Notes: a model not told the origin generated them from the letters alone. Positions 25,072 through 33,357 are shown, counted from the stretch's first letter. The stretch is DNA of 33,357 nt from Chryseobacterium sp. S0630 (GCF_024158915.1 NZ_JAMZGF010000057.1:1-33357), one strand, 5' to 3'. Translations and numbers: made by a program.

Positions 25072-25458
25072 ATTTAAGTCTAACAGGAAATACGATAAAC
25101 AGCTATTTTTACAATATACTATACCTTAGCTCCCCCTTGACTAAGGAGATTATAAGGGTTATAGAACGGGCTGAACGAACTTTCTAAGTTGCTGAAGACG
25201 ATTTAATGGTTAACAAGATTTCAGGTTTCTGAGCCAAAAATAAAACCCACCGCGGTTGCAGTGGGTTTATTTTTATCTACCACACGAAAGGATTCGTGCG
25301 GGAGCGGGGGATTACACTCTCTAAGAATAAAACAGATAACCTTTAGATTATCTGTTTTTTAATTTACTTAAAAAGTTCTAGTCTTAGATTCTACCTATTT
25401 TCAAATTTCAGACAGAATCTTAATAGTTTATAATTAAGAGAACCATCACATCAGAAAA
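25072..25458. other. Gene-less region with three further hairpins beyond the immunity-like gene
   Basis: No supported gene. Three hairpins: AAACCCAC/GTGGGTTT (25243-25268), CACGAA/TTCGTG around AGGA (25283-25298), and AAAACAGATAA/TTATCTGTTTT (25329-25358, with a T run). The last is oriented for plus-strand transcripts but is also preceded by A, so it could stop the RHS operon. The short GC-rich stretch near 25293-25311 looks foreign to its surroundings; I cannot identify it. Confidence 0.5.
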
Positions 25459-25725
25459 TTATTTATTATAAGCTACTATATCAAAATATAATCCATAAGA
25501 ATATATTAAAAAAAACAACACATTAATTGATAAAAACAACCATTTAAAATTGTTTTTGATTTTTATTGAATCAATACCGCCATATAAACTATATAAACAG
25601 CCTATTAAAGAAAGAGTAATCATAACATTTTGTGTCGTTAAGAATGTATAATCGCTTTTAGAAAAAATTACTATTAAAAGGAAATAAGCAATATTAATTA
25701 GTAAAATTATAATATTTTTTCTCAT
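25459..25725 (-). CDS. Small three-helix membrane protein, putative immunity protein of the RHS toxin
   Basis: An 88-residue protein with three hydrophobic segments, about residues 4-22, 33-50 and 60-82, joined by short polar loops (SKSDYTFLTTQ; SIKIKNNFK). No known domain is recognised. Its ATG overlaps the stop codon of the RHS gene (ATGA, 25722-25725), indicating translational coupling. That position, directly after a polymorphic toxin domain, is where cognate immunity genes lie. A membrane location would suit protection against a membrane-damaging lipase. G+C is about 20% over 25501-25740 by hand count, well below the RHS core. Immunity function is inference; an unrelated small membrane protein cannot be excluded. 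Confidence 0.65.
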   Translation of the reverse strand: MRKNIIILLINIAYFLLIVIFSKSDYTFLTTQNVMITLSLIGCLYSLYGGIDSIKIKNNFKWLFLSINVLFFLIYSYGLYFDIVAYNK

Positions 25726-28700
25726 GGTTTCTTTTTTTCTTTTGTATTTAACTCTTTTACTACAGCATTATATGCATTATAGCGATATTTATTATCAATT
25801 TGTGTATGAGCTGCACTTACAGGTACATTTATTCCTTTTGTTTTTGAAGGATCATTAATTTCAATATCTTCCCCACCTATCCCAGAATGCATGAATCCAT
25901 CATTTTTATTATAATAATTAACGGCTGTTTTAACATTAGATGGTATTTTATCATCATCAATCCCAACTCTTGGATCATCAGCTATATCTAATGTAAATAA
26001 TAAATCAACTTTGATATTAGGATGTTCATTTACAAGTTCAATCTCATTGTCAGCACCCATACTATGTCCAACCATAATTAATTTACCGCTTGGGCTCTGT
26101 TTTCTAAAACTTTGAATCGAGGATAAAATATCATTTTTAGTATTTTCCCCTTTTGAAGAGGCAAAGATACCAACTTGTGTTGTTTTGCTATTAAGATTAT
26201 TAATAATTCCTATACCATCATAATCTATTCCTCCATCCTTATTTGTTTTAACAAAATTTTGAGCTTGTGTTGCCCCATTAGGCGGATTCCCTACCCATCC
26301 TTGAGTTACAATAACTAAGTTTTTAGTAGTTTTATTTATTTCCATAGGTTCTAACCCTTCAAGTTCCCTTGAATCAACCACTCTGTTTCCACTGAAAGCA
26401 TAGGTTGACCAGGTGTTATATTTTTCACTTAGCGGGTCCACATTAAAGAACCTCGCCATACCAGTGTCATAATTCCTCCATCTATAAGAACTCCATTTAG
26501 TATCAATCTGGTTTTCCTGCCCCTGAGTAGAGTATCTATAGCTTGGGGTTACTGTACCATTAATATTAAAATCTCCGCCAAACTCAAGTCCGAAAGGATA
26601 GTAATGATTGGTTCTGTCTATTCTCAGGATACCGGAAGCATCTTTGTAATACGCTAATCTGACATTTCCGACCTGATCTGTATAATTATAAATATACAGA
26701 TTTTTAACAAAGTCATAATAGCCTTCTGCAGTAGGAACAAAGCTTAATACATCATCGGTGTATTGAAATTCATCCAAATAGTCTGTTTTGCTGATAGCTT
26801 CCAACTGTCCTCTACCTGTTCCATAGGTATAGACTTTTCTCAGTTTGGCTCCGGCAGCATTATACAGATATTTTGTATTGACATTGTAAGTCTCAAAATC
26901 ATGTGTGTTATATAATTTATTAAATTTTATATAGTTGGGAAGATTAAGGAAATTATAGTCTATCTGTAGCATTCCTCTATCCTCATGGGTAATCATGTTT
27001 CCGTTACCGTCATAAGGAATTGCAGTTGATACTGAAGCCGGATATCCTGCATAATTACTTGTAGCATCACTTACTGTATTAACTCTGTTCCCTGCGTAAG
27101 TATAGGTGAGATCATCAATCTGCTCTGCTCCAAAATTTTGCAACAATCTATTTCTTTTAAGACTTTCGATATTACCATTTACATCATAGGTAAGACTTTC
27201 ATTAAAATAGTTATTCTTTGGAAGAGCTGCATTAGGTTCGGAATAAATACCATTTTTTAGCCTGTCTAATCCGTCATACTGATAATTATACCTTCTGAAT
27301 GTACCATTATCCGCACTTGACCAATCTATCTCTGCAATATTCCCGTTGTATTTGCCAGTAGAAACTGTGGAATATACTGGATTATGATATTTAATTTCAT
27401 AGGCAAAGAGCTTCCCGTTCAGGTTGGCAGGATCATTCACTTTCGTAATCCATCCTCTGGTATTGTAGGTCTGGTCTATAGACTGTAACGGTGTACCCGT
27501 GGTATTTCCTGTCTTTTTATTGGTAAGCTGTCCCAGATCATTGTAAGTGTTTTCTACCAGCAGTTCTTCTGGCTGGCTGTTCACTTTGTGATAATGCTTC
27601 AGCAGTCTTTTCTGCCCATCATACACAAACGTTTCTTTGATCACCACTTCTGCATCTGTATTCCCTTTTTTGTGATAGGTATAGCTTTCATCTACAGCAC
27701 CGGAGAAATCAAGCTTAAATTCCTTTTTGGTATAACCTCCTAAATGATTCCAGCTTTTTTCTGCTACTTTTCCTCCTTTGGTATTGTAATAGAAATAGGT
27801 TTTCGTCCAGCTATCATCTTCAATATTTTTCACATAAGAGGCGGTGGTCAAACCTTGAGTATTCGCACCTCCGTTAAGCGATTTATCTTCGTTAACTACA
27901 TATTGATCAAGAATTTTCGCAGGAGGAAACTCTTTGGTATCCCTTGGATAAGAGTCATAATAATGAACAGAAAGAAGCGTCTGAAAATTAGTAAAAAGAG
28001 TATTGGTGTAATACACTACAATCCCGTTTTTGCTGAAACCTATAGCAGTAGGGGTTTCGCTGATGACAAGATTATTAACCTGTCCCTGCAGATCTGCACG
28101 GCTTCCTCCGTCAATGAGCCCTGTATAGGCAATACGGCCAAAGGCATCATACTTGGTCATTAGCCATTTCCCTTTATTTTTCAGGTTTACATCCTGGGTA
28201 AGCACCGGGCGGTCAGACGCATCATACACCACAGATTCCCAATCGTCTCTTCCGGGCAGCCTTTTCTCCACCTGTCTGTCCAATCCATCATATCGGTACT
28301 GGTAACATAGAGTGTTTACAATATCTGTGGTAACAATATTGCTGTTTTGTTCAATTTTCTTTACTGCCAGAGGGGGAATTACAAATGCTTTTTGTCCGTA
28401 TTCATTGTACACATAATAGGTATCAATGTTTTGGGTTCCATCTGTTCTACGTACGAGAATAGTCTCACCACGTCCGTTCTGAAACTGTATCACAGGAGTT
28501 CCATCCTCATCGGTTACCGTATTTTTGTATAATGTTCCTGCCCCATAAAATTCACTGCCTGGGACTATGGATACAGAAGAAACCGTTTTGTTATCTGTTC
28601 CGGTTGTACTGGTAGTTGTATTGGTGATAAATTTCTTTACTTCTAAGCCCTGGTTTACTTCATATTTATACTTTTGGGTATGTCCGGATGCCATTTTCCA

Positions 28701-29111
28701 AGGTTCACCCGGCTGGGCCACTTGTTTTACCCTGTCCAATGGAGAATTTTCAATCTCTCTTTCTGTATACGCATTGGTGACACCGTAATAAGAATTAGCC
28801 GCCGTTTCATTCACAATCCCAGTATGGATTGCTGAATTGAGGCTATTGGCAGGAACAGGAAGAATATCTTTAGCCTGTCTTCCATACCCATCATAAGTAA
28901 TAGGAGTAACTAAGTCTTTCCCGGTAGTGGTTGCTTTTACGCTAATGATCTGTTTGGGTCTTCCTAATCCGTCAAAATAGGTAACTGTTTCTGTTTTCTT
29001 GCTACAGTCTCCATTTAAACAGGTTTTAGATTGCACATAGTTTTCTGTGGTGCTTTGTGCAAATGCCGTCATCGCTGTAAACAGCAGACCTAAAAGTTGT
29101 ATTTTTTTCAT
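25722..29111 (-). CDS. DUF6443/RHS-repeat polymorphic toxin with C-terminal alpha/beta-hydrolase domain
   Basis: A 1129-residue exported protein. Signal peptide (about 1-19, ending AFAQ); a DUF6443-type N-region (about 20-150: YFDGLGRPKQ, PITYDGYGRQ); then YD/RHS repeats (about 150-860: YRYDGLDR, YDAFGRI, YNDLGQL, YQYDGLDRL, YDGNGN) and a YTDQVGNVRLAYY core strand. The RHS core box is YDTGMARFFNVDPLSEKY (about 881-898, D892), ending at ELEGLE. After it a distinct ~207-residue domain (923-1129) begins LVIVTQGW and carries GHSMG (S1017), with D1042 (FTLD) and H1102 (SAAH) as likely triad partners: a lipase/esterase-type alpha/beta hydrolase. There is no T9SS tail. It lies 6 bp after the SpvB-like gene and overlaps the putative immunity gene by 4 bp. 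The toxin role is inferred from architecture. Confidence 0.8.
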   Translation of the reverse strand: MKKIQLLGLLFTAMTAFAQSTTENYVQSKTCLNGDCSKKTETVTYFDGLGRPKQIISVKATTTGKDLVTPITYDGYGRQAKDILPVPANSLNSAIHTGIVNETAANSYYGVTNAYTEREIENSPLDRVKQVAQPGEPWKMASGHTQKYKYEVNQGLEVKKFITNTTTSTTGTDNKTVSSVSIVPGSEFYGAGTLYKNTVTDEDGTPVIQFQNGRGETILVRRTDGTQNIDTYYVYNEYGQKAFVIPPLAVKKIEQNSNIVTTDIVNTLCYQYRYDGLDRQVEKRLPGRDDWESVVYDASDRPVLTQDVNLKNKGKWLMTKYDAFGRIAYTGLIDGGSRADLQGQVNNLVISETPTAIGFSKNGIVVYYTNTLFTNFQTLLSVHYYDSYPRDTKEFPPAKILDQYVVNEDKSLNGGANTQGLTTASYVKNIEDDSWTKTYFYYNTKGGKVAEKSWNHLGGYTKKEFKLDFSGAVDESYTYHKKGNTDAEVVIKETFVYDGQKRLLKHYHKVNSQPEELLVENTYNDLGQLTNKKTGNTTGTPLQSIDQTYNTRGWITKVNDPANLNGKLFAYEIKYHNPVYSTVSTGKYNGNIAEIDWSSADNGTFRRYNYQYDGLDRLKNGIYSEPNAALPKNNYFNESLTYDVNGNIESLKRNRLLQNFGAEQIDDLTYTYAGNRVNTVSDATSNYAGYPASVSTAIPYDGNGNMITHEDRGMLQIDYNFLNLPNYIKFNKLYNTHDFETYNVNTKYLYNAAGAKLRKVYTYGTGRGQLEAISKTDYLDEFQYTDDVLSFVPTAEGYYDFVKNLYIYNYTDQVGNVRLAYYKDASGILRIDRTNHYYPFGLEFGGDFNINGTVTPSYRYSTQGQENQIDTKWSSYRWRNYDTGMARFFNVDPLSEKYNTWSTYAFSGNRVVDSRELEGLEPMEINKTTKNLVIVTQGWVGNPPNGATQAQNFVKTNKDGGIDYDGIGIINNLNSKTTQVGIFASSKGENTKNDILSSIQSFRKQSPSGKLIMVGHSMGADNEIELVNEHPNIKVDLLFTLDIADDPRVGIDDDKIPSNVKTAVNYYNKNDGFMHSGIGGEDIEINDPSKTKGINVPVSAAHTQIDNKYRYNAYNAVVKELNTKEKKKP

Positions 29112-29117
29112 TGGTGT

Positions 29118-32100
29118 TTACTGTTTATAATTATACTTGAATTCTTTAACTACCTTATAGCTATAGGTTCCTGTGTTGTCTCTTTCCCTTACCTGAACCT
29201 GCTTCAAGCGGTTAGCTGTGTCATAGATATAGAGTTCTCTAACTCCTGAAGGTGGAGTAATGGTGGTTACCCCTATTAAAGGATCGTAAGTATATTTGGT
29301 GGTCATTCCAACAGGCTGAAAAGCATCAAGAGCCAGTAAGAGTTCAGCTTCTTTCGTTGGATCAGCAGCATCTTCATTGGATTTCGCTACCATAGTATTG
29401 ATCAAACCTTCCACCTGACTATACAATGCCCCTACAACTTTGGCAATAGGTCTTGTTTTGTTGTATCCCCACACAATACTTACCGGAGTACCATCTTTCT
29501 CCCTGTATTGAAGAATATTTCCTTTGTCATCATATTTTTCATAGGTAACATCCTTAGAGGAAGTAGCAGGACTCAGGGTATCATAAGAGTATTCAGATAA
29601 TGGAAGTACAAAGTTTCCGGTAACCGAATGAGGCAGAGCCGTTGGATAAATTGTTTCATCACGGGAAGTCACTTTGGTGATATTATTTACCGTTTGTTGT
29701 GCTTTCGTTTCCAATGGAATCCCCACCATGTTTTTATTAATCATCAGCTGGTTATTTTTCTCGTGAGCATACTGATAGGTTTTTTCTGCAGTAGAAAGAT
29801 CAGGGAAAATTGTTTTCTCACTGGTCAGTTGATGGTGTTTGGGATTGTTGAAGAAATATTGGGTTTCTGTTTTCATGGCATTACCATTCAGATAATCTGT
29901 TGTTTTCTGAGACTTCAGGTATTCGAAATGAGAAATGTTTTTATACTGCATAATATCCAGGTTATCCAATTGTTCTTCAAAAGTGATCACTTCACCTGCA
30001 TTCTTGCCATAGCATCTGGTTTTGTAATAGGTTGTCACGTTATGTGCTCCAGGGGCAATACAATCTTCAAGTGCAGCGGAAGTGTTATAAATATGATGAT
30101 GATCGGTAGTACAAACTGTATATGAAATCATTTTTGTGATATCTTCAGCGCTGCAGGTATAGGTAACATTCTTAGGGATTGGATTCTCATAGTTCTTTCT
30201 GATCGAAAAACCATCTACCTGGTATTTTCTACTGTTGTCTTCCTCATAGTTCATCTCTACGGTGCGTACCAGACTACCTCCTGCATCAAGATATTGAGTC
30301 AGAATTTCTCGTCCATTATTCCAACCAAAATTGGTCCATACAGAGTTTCGGATATTATCCCCATGAATTACTTTTCCGAAATCATCTGCATTGGTAGAGT
30401 ATTTATGAATAATATTTGATTTTCCTTCTACAATTTCCTGCACGGTTTTATAAAATACATTGGGATGGGTAGCAAATAGCTGATTAATATTGGAAGATGT
30501 TACCATTGTATAGGGAAACCTTTCTACTCCTGTAGGAACTGATCCACTTGGCAGATTGGGATTATTTGTACTACAAGTTCTGGTATAAAGAAGCTGCTCC
30601 TGAAATGCCGGAGTTCTTAATACAGTAGCTTCCGTGTTTTGTTCATTTAAATCACGATAAATAAACTTTCTTGTATTGGCTACTCCATTTTCTGAGGTAT
30701 CTACAATTTTAGCGATTCTTAAACCTCCAATAGGCACTTCTCTGTCTCCATAAACTGCCTCTTTACTGGTATAGCTTGCGGATGCTGTGGAACGGGTACA
30801 AACAAATAGTGTCCAAAGCTTAAGGGTTAAAGGTTCATCTTTCTGGACATGGGCAAAAATACCTCCTCCATTATTGGTAGGAAAAGTAACTGAATTACCT
30901 GCATTGGTAACAACCCCTGTTGAAGTTTTATAATACAATGGCACGGCTTGTCCACCGGGTTTCAAGAGGCTAACAATAGCTCTGTGCTTTCCGGTGATTT
31001 GTTCAGCAGGATCACACGTATTGTTAAACTGGGCACTCCCTCCCAAGCTTATTTCTTCTGTTTTTAGTGGAGTAAAAACCACTGTATTTTCAACATGAGC
31101 ATTATTATCATCCGCAGTTGCCTTGATCTGGACCCCCGTTCTTTCTGATGGGCTCAACATCACATTTTTCTCAATCGAAGTATTATTTTCATAAAAAAAT
31201 TCAGTAGAGCCTTTAGTAGGGTAAATAACCTTCTGAAGCATCCCTATTGGTGTATGTTGCGGGCTGACTGGCTGCGATGCTCCGTTATATGAGCTCCACA
31301 AAGCTACCTCATATATAGAAGGGACAAGATTGGTGTTGCCGGTTACACCATTATAATATCCCCAACTATCTCTACTGAAGGAGAGTCTTTGAGGAAATAC
31401 ATCCGGTAAATTATATTCAAACCCATAGGTAGTATTTAAAATACTGTCTACGACGGAAGTGAGAAATAACCTGTTGTTGGCTGTAAGGTTGTAATTAAGG
31501 GTAACATCATTAATAATACTGCCGTTAACTTTTCTAGTAACCTTTTGCAATCGTTTATAATCACTGCTGCCTCCTGATTGTAGGTAATCAAATATAATCT
31601 CTCCATAAGAAGGATTGTTACTGTATATTCTCTTGATCTGTTTTCCGGCAACGGTCTGGTTATGGCTGATCAGCTCACTGACCTGAGGGTATCGGATGAA
31701 TGCAGGATTTCCACAACTTGATGTCATTGGACCCGCGTTAGGTGATGTGTAAGATAAGGTCTGTGACTGGCTCATCGTGTTGGTATAACCACCATCTACA
31801 TTTTCAATAAATACAATTTCTCCACTGTTTATATCCTCAATTTTTGTCAGATACCAGGCTGTGGTAGAAATGGATATAAGAGAATGTCCTGCACCAGCGG
31901 TGCGGTTAGATGTCGTCTCTTTATCTGTAAAATAGTATTTGGTTCCATTATCTACCGTTATAGTAAAGGAATTTCCTCCACTAGTTCCCTCAATCACTAC
32001 ATCTTTTTGGGAATAAATGACAGGAATTCCTTTTTTGTCAAAGACAAATTTAATCTGCATCCCTCCAAAACTTGCCATATACAAATCCTGCTCTGTATCT

Positions 32101-32546
32101 ATATCATCAAAGGAAGCATCCTGGAAAAACTGCATGACTGTTGGATGGTTTACGCCAAGTCCATCAATATTAGTGGGAATCACTACATTGCTCTGATGGT
32201 CTTCATCAGGCATATCTCTTATTACCCTGGTTATTACGCCTCCTGAAACAAGATTCCAGCCTAAGCCTGTAGAGCCATTCATATCATCCACTTTGATTCC
32301 ATTGGAAAAATAATTAAGTCTGATGGGAATAGTAATATTTCCTGCTGCAAAGGAGGTTACAGGGATATCTACATTAGCATTTCCCGTGAAAAGACTTACG
32401 GGAAGGTTTCCAAAAGAGCCAAGTTTGTAAGACTCTGCAGATGGAGGAATAATATTTGGAAGGGTGGATGGTTTGCTGCCTGTAGTTTGCGCTAATGCTG
32501 TTCCAAGGGACAGGCAAAAAAACAAACTGGTTATATTCTTTTTCAT
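29118..32546 (-). CDS. SpvB-like/YD-repeat exported protein, partner of the RHS toxin
   Basis: A 1142-residue protein with a signal peptide (about 1-19, ending ALAQ). The N-terminal ~40-110 residues (GNANVDIPVTSF, IPIRLNYFSNGIKV, GSTGLGWNLVSGGVITR) resemble the SpvB/TcaC N-terminal domain. A long beta-rich middle follows. The last ~200 residues contain YD-type repeats (YDDKGNILQYREKDG, WGYNKTRPIAKV, YTYDPLIGVTTITPP, YIYDTANRLKQV). It stops without an RHS core box or any toxin domain. Genes on both sides are 6-7 bp away on the same strand, so all are probably co-transcribed. By analogy with TcB, it may form half of a shell that the downstream RHS protein completes; this is inference. Confidence 0.72.
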   Translation of the reverse strand: MKKNITSLFFCLSLGTALAQTTGSKPSTLPNIIPPSAESYKLGSFGNLPVSLFTGNANVDIPVTSFAAGNITIPIRLNYFSNGIKVDDMNGSTGLGWNLVSGGVITRVIRDMPDEDHQSNVVIPTNIDGLGVNHPTVMQFFQDASFDDIDTEQDLYMASFGGMQIKFVFDKKGIPVIYSQKDVVIEGTSGGNSFTITVDNGTKYYFTDKETTSNRTAGAGHSLISISTTAWYLTKIEDINSGEIVFIENVDGGYTNTMSQSQTLSYTSPNAGPMTSSCGNPAFIRYPQVSELISHNQTVAGKQIKRIYSNNPSYGEIIFDYLQSGGSSDYKRLQKVTRKVNGSIINDVTLNYNLTANNRLFLTSVVDSILNTTYGFEYNLPDVFPQRLSFSRDSWGYYNGVTGNTNLVPSIYEVALWSSYNGASQPVSPQHTPIGMLQKVIYPTKGSTEFFYENNTSIEKNVMLSPSERTGVQIKATADDNNAHVENTVVFTPLKTEEISLGGSAQFNNTCDPAEQITGKHRAIVSLLKPGGQAVPLYYKTSTGVVTNAGNSVTFPTNNGGGIFAHVQKDEPLTLKLWTLFVCTRSTASASYTSKEAVYGDREVPIGGLRIAKIVDTSENGVANTRKFIYRDLNEQNTEATVLRTPAFQEQLLYTRTCSTNNPNLPSGSVPTGVERFPYTMVTSSNINQLFATHPNVFYKTVQEIVEGKSNIIHKYSTNADDFGKVIHGDNIRNSVWTNFGWNNGREILTQYLDAGGSLVRTVEMNYEEDNSRKYQVDGFSIRKNYENPIPKNVTYTCSAEDITKMISYTVCTTDHHHIYNTSAALEDCIAPGAHNVTTYYKTRCYGKNAGEVITFEEQLDNLDIMQYKNISHFEYLKSQKTTDYLNGNAMKTETQYFFNNPKHHQLTSEKTIFPDLSTAEKTYQYAHEKNNQLMINKNMVGIPLETKAQQTVNNITKVTSRDETIYPTALPHSVTGNFVLPLSEYSYDTLSPATSSKDVTYEKYDDKGNILQYREKDGTPVSIVWGYNKTRPIAKVVGALYSQVEGLINTMVAKSNEDAADPTKEAELLLALDAFQPVGMTTKYTYDPLIGVTTITPPSGVRELYIYDTANRLKQVQVRERDNTGTYSYKVVKEFKYNYKQ

Positions 32547-32553
32547 TGTGTTT

Positions 32554-33357
32554 TTATTTCTTAATTAATTTAGCACTTGCCGTTTTGTTGGTATCTGTTT
32601 TTATGGTAATTAAGTAAGCTCCCTGAACCAAAGCCTGGGTATTAACCTTAGTAACTCTGTTTTTGGTTTTTATACTTTGAAGTTGTCTTCCGCTCATGTC
32701 ATACAACAGAATATCTGCTTCTTTGAAGTCGTTGAATCCTATTTCTACATAAGCATAATCTGATACTGGATTCGGATAGATCTTGATATCATATTTTTCA
32801 ATCAACTGATCAACTTGTTTGTCTCCCAGCTTAACAATCTTCCAGTTCTCTTTACCTAATTCTTCTGCACTGGTTCCTGCCAGAATAATAGAACCATCTC
32901 TGTTCAGTTTTAAATCAGAAAGCCTTTCTTCTTTTTGTCTGGATTCTCCTTTCACATGTTTCCTCCACTGTTCATTTCCATTCTGATCCAAATACAGCAT
33001 CCAAAAAGTTTCATCATCTGTCTGTATTCTTCCTTCTGCCTGAGTGTATCCTCCTAATAAAATTCCTTTAGAAGAGTTGTCATCCGCAGAATGAAGAACG
33101 CTCATTCCCATCAGAATATCACGGTTGCCAAAACTATAGGACTTTTGCCACTGTTCTTCACCTCTTTCGTTTAGGGAAATAAGCCAAAGATCTGTTCCTT
33201 CTTCAATACCTACGGTTTTGTTTCCCGATCTTTCTGATCTGGATTCTCCACCAATGATAAAACCAGTTGAAGTTAAAGCCAGGGTTCTCAAATGATCATC
33301 TCCTTTTCCACCAAAGTTCTTCTCCCATTCTACTTTTCCGTTCTTGTCGAGTTTTAC
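32554..33357 (-). CDS. T9SS-sorted W-repeat (propeller-like) protein, 3' part only
   Basis: The frame is open to the window edge, so the true start is outside; 267 residues are visible. They contain three copies of a repeat with the pattern GxxxWxKxF/Y...L...GFIIGGxS (VEWEKNFGGKGDD; EEQWQKSYSFGNRD; NEQWRKHVKGESRQ), typical of secreted Bacteroidetes repeat proteins thought to form beta propellers. A T9SS type A sorting domain runs from IKIYPNPVSDY to KLIKK, so the protein is exported and anchored or released through T9SS. It is the most upstream visible gene of the RHS operon, 7 bp before the SpvB-like gene. Its role is unknown; a surface scaffold or delivery partner is possible. Confidence 0.8.
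   Translation of the reverse strand, partial: VKLDKNGKVEWEKNFGGKGDDHLRTLALTSTGFIIGGESRSERSGNKTVGIEEGTDLWLISLNERGEEQWQKSYSFGNRDILMGMSVLHSADDNSSKGILLGGYTQAEGRIQTDDETFWMLYLDQNGNEQWRKHVKGESRQKEERLSDLKLNRDGSIILAGTSAEELGKENWKIVKLGDKQVDQLIEKYDIKIYPNPVSDYAYVEIGFNDFKEADILLYDMSGRQLQSIKTKNRVTKVNTQALVQGAYLITIKTDTNKTASAKLIKK

Noticed and set aside
25230..25320. tRNA or other RNA gene in the gene-less region
   Set aside because: The local hairpins do not assemble into a cloverleaf and no tRNA arm consensus or CCA end was found.
27744..28163. 139-codon frame antisense to the RHS toxin gene, and 165- and 120-codon frames antisense to the SpvB-like gene
   Set aside because: They lie fully inside long, well-supported coding regions on the other strand and their products have no recognisable domain.
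33289..33291. TTG as the start of the W-repeat protein
   Set aside because: The frame continues upstream to the window edge with clear repeat sequence (VEWEKNFGGKGDD), so the gene is simply cut by the window.

Overview
The window looks like chromosomal DNA from a Flavobacteriales bacterium close to Chryseobacterium. The reasons are: low G+C; start sites that mostly lack a Shine-Dalgarno sequence; promoter boxes matching the Bacteroidetes TAnnTTTG (-7) consensus; several proteins ending in a type IX secretion (T9SS) sorting domain with a YPNP motif; and protein families typical of that group (DUF6443-type RHS proteins, a six-S1-domain ribosomal protein S1, CcoG). The genus is inferred from gene content and was not tested by any search.

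Layout. Positions 1-3.5 kb hold the two subunits of a 3-oxoacid CoA-transferase, separated by an oppositely oriented ABC exporter. A secreted YwqK/MORN-like repeat protein follows (3.8-5.4 kb), then a convergent secreted purple-acid-phosphatase-like enzyme with three DWxGIY modules and a T9SS tail (5.5-8.3 kb). Ribosomal protein L19 has a short structured leader (8.5-8.9 kb). From 9 to 14 kb lie small accessory genes: an SRPBCC protein, an AraC regulator divergent from an MFS exporter, an exported alpha/beta hydrolase and an EamA/DMT permease. Next come a secreted M36 metallopeptidase (14-16.6 kb), ribosomal protein S1 (17-18.8 kb), a DbpA-like RNA helicase (19.3-20.6 kb), an SMP-30-like protein, the cytochrome oxidase assembly protein CcoG, a second AraC regulator and a MerR-like regulator.

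The most interesting part is the right end (25.4-33.4 kb), a tight minus-strand operon read right to left. It encodes a T9SS-sorted W-repeat protein (5' end outside the window), a 1142-residue SpvB/YD-repeat protein, a 1129-residue DUF6443/RHS protein whose last ~207 residues form a separate alpha/beta-hydrolase (GHSMG) domain, and an 88-residue three-helix membrane protein that overlaps the RHS stop codon by 4 bp. I read this as a polymorphic RHS toxin with a predicted lipase/esterase warhead and a cognate membrane immunity protein. The two RHS-type proteins may together form a shell like that of TcB/TcC. G+C falls to about 20% over most of the putative immunity gene (hand count), as expected for an exchangeable module.

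Intergenic DNA contains many hairpin terminators and several dispersed or palindromic repeats: a 58-bp element in two copies, a 119-bp element with 17-bp inverted ends, and others. No rRNA, tRNA, CRISPR array or intact insertion sequence was seen.
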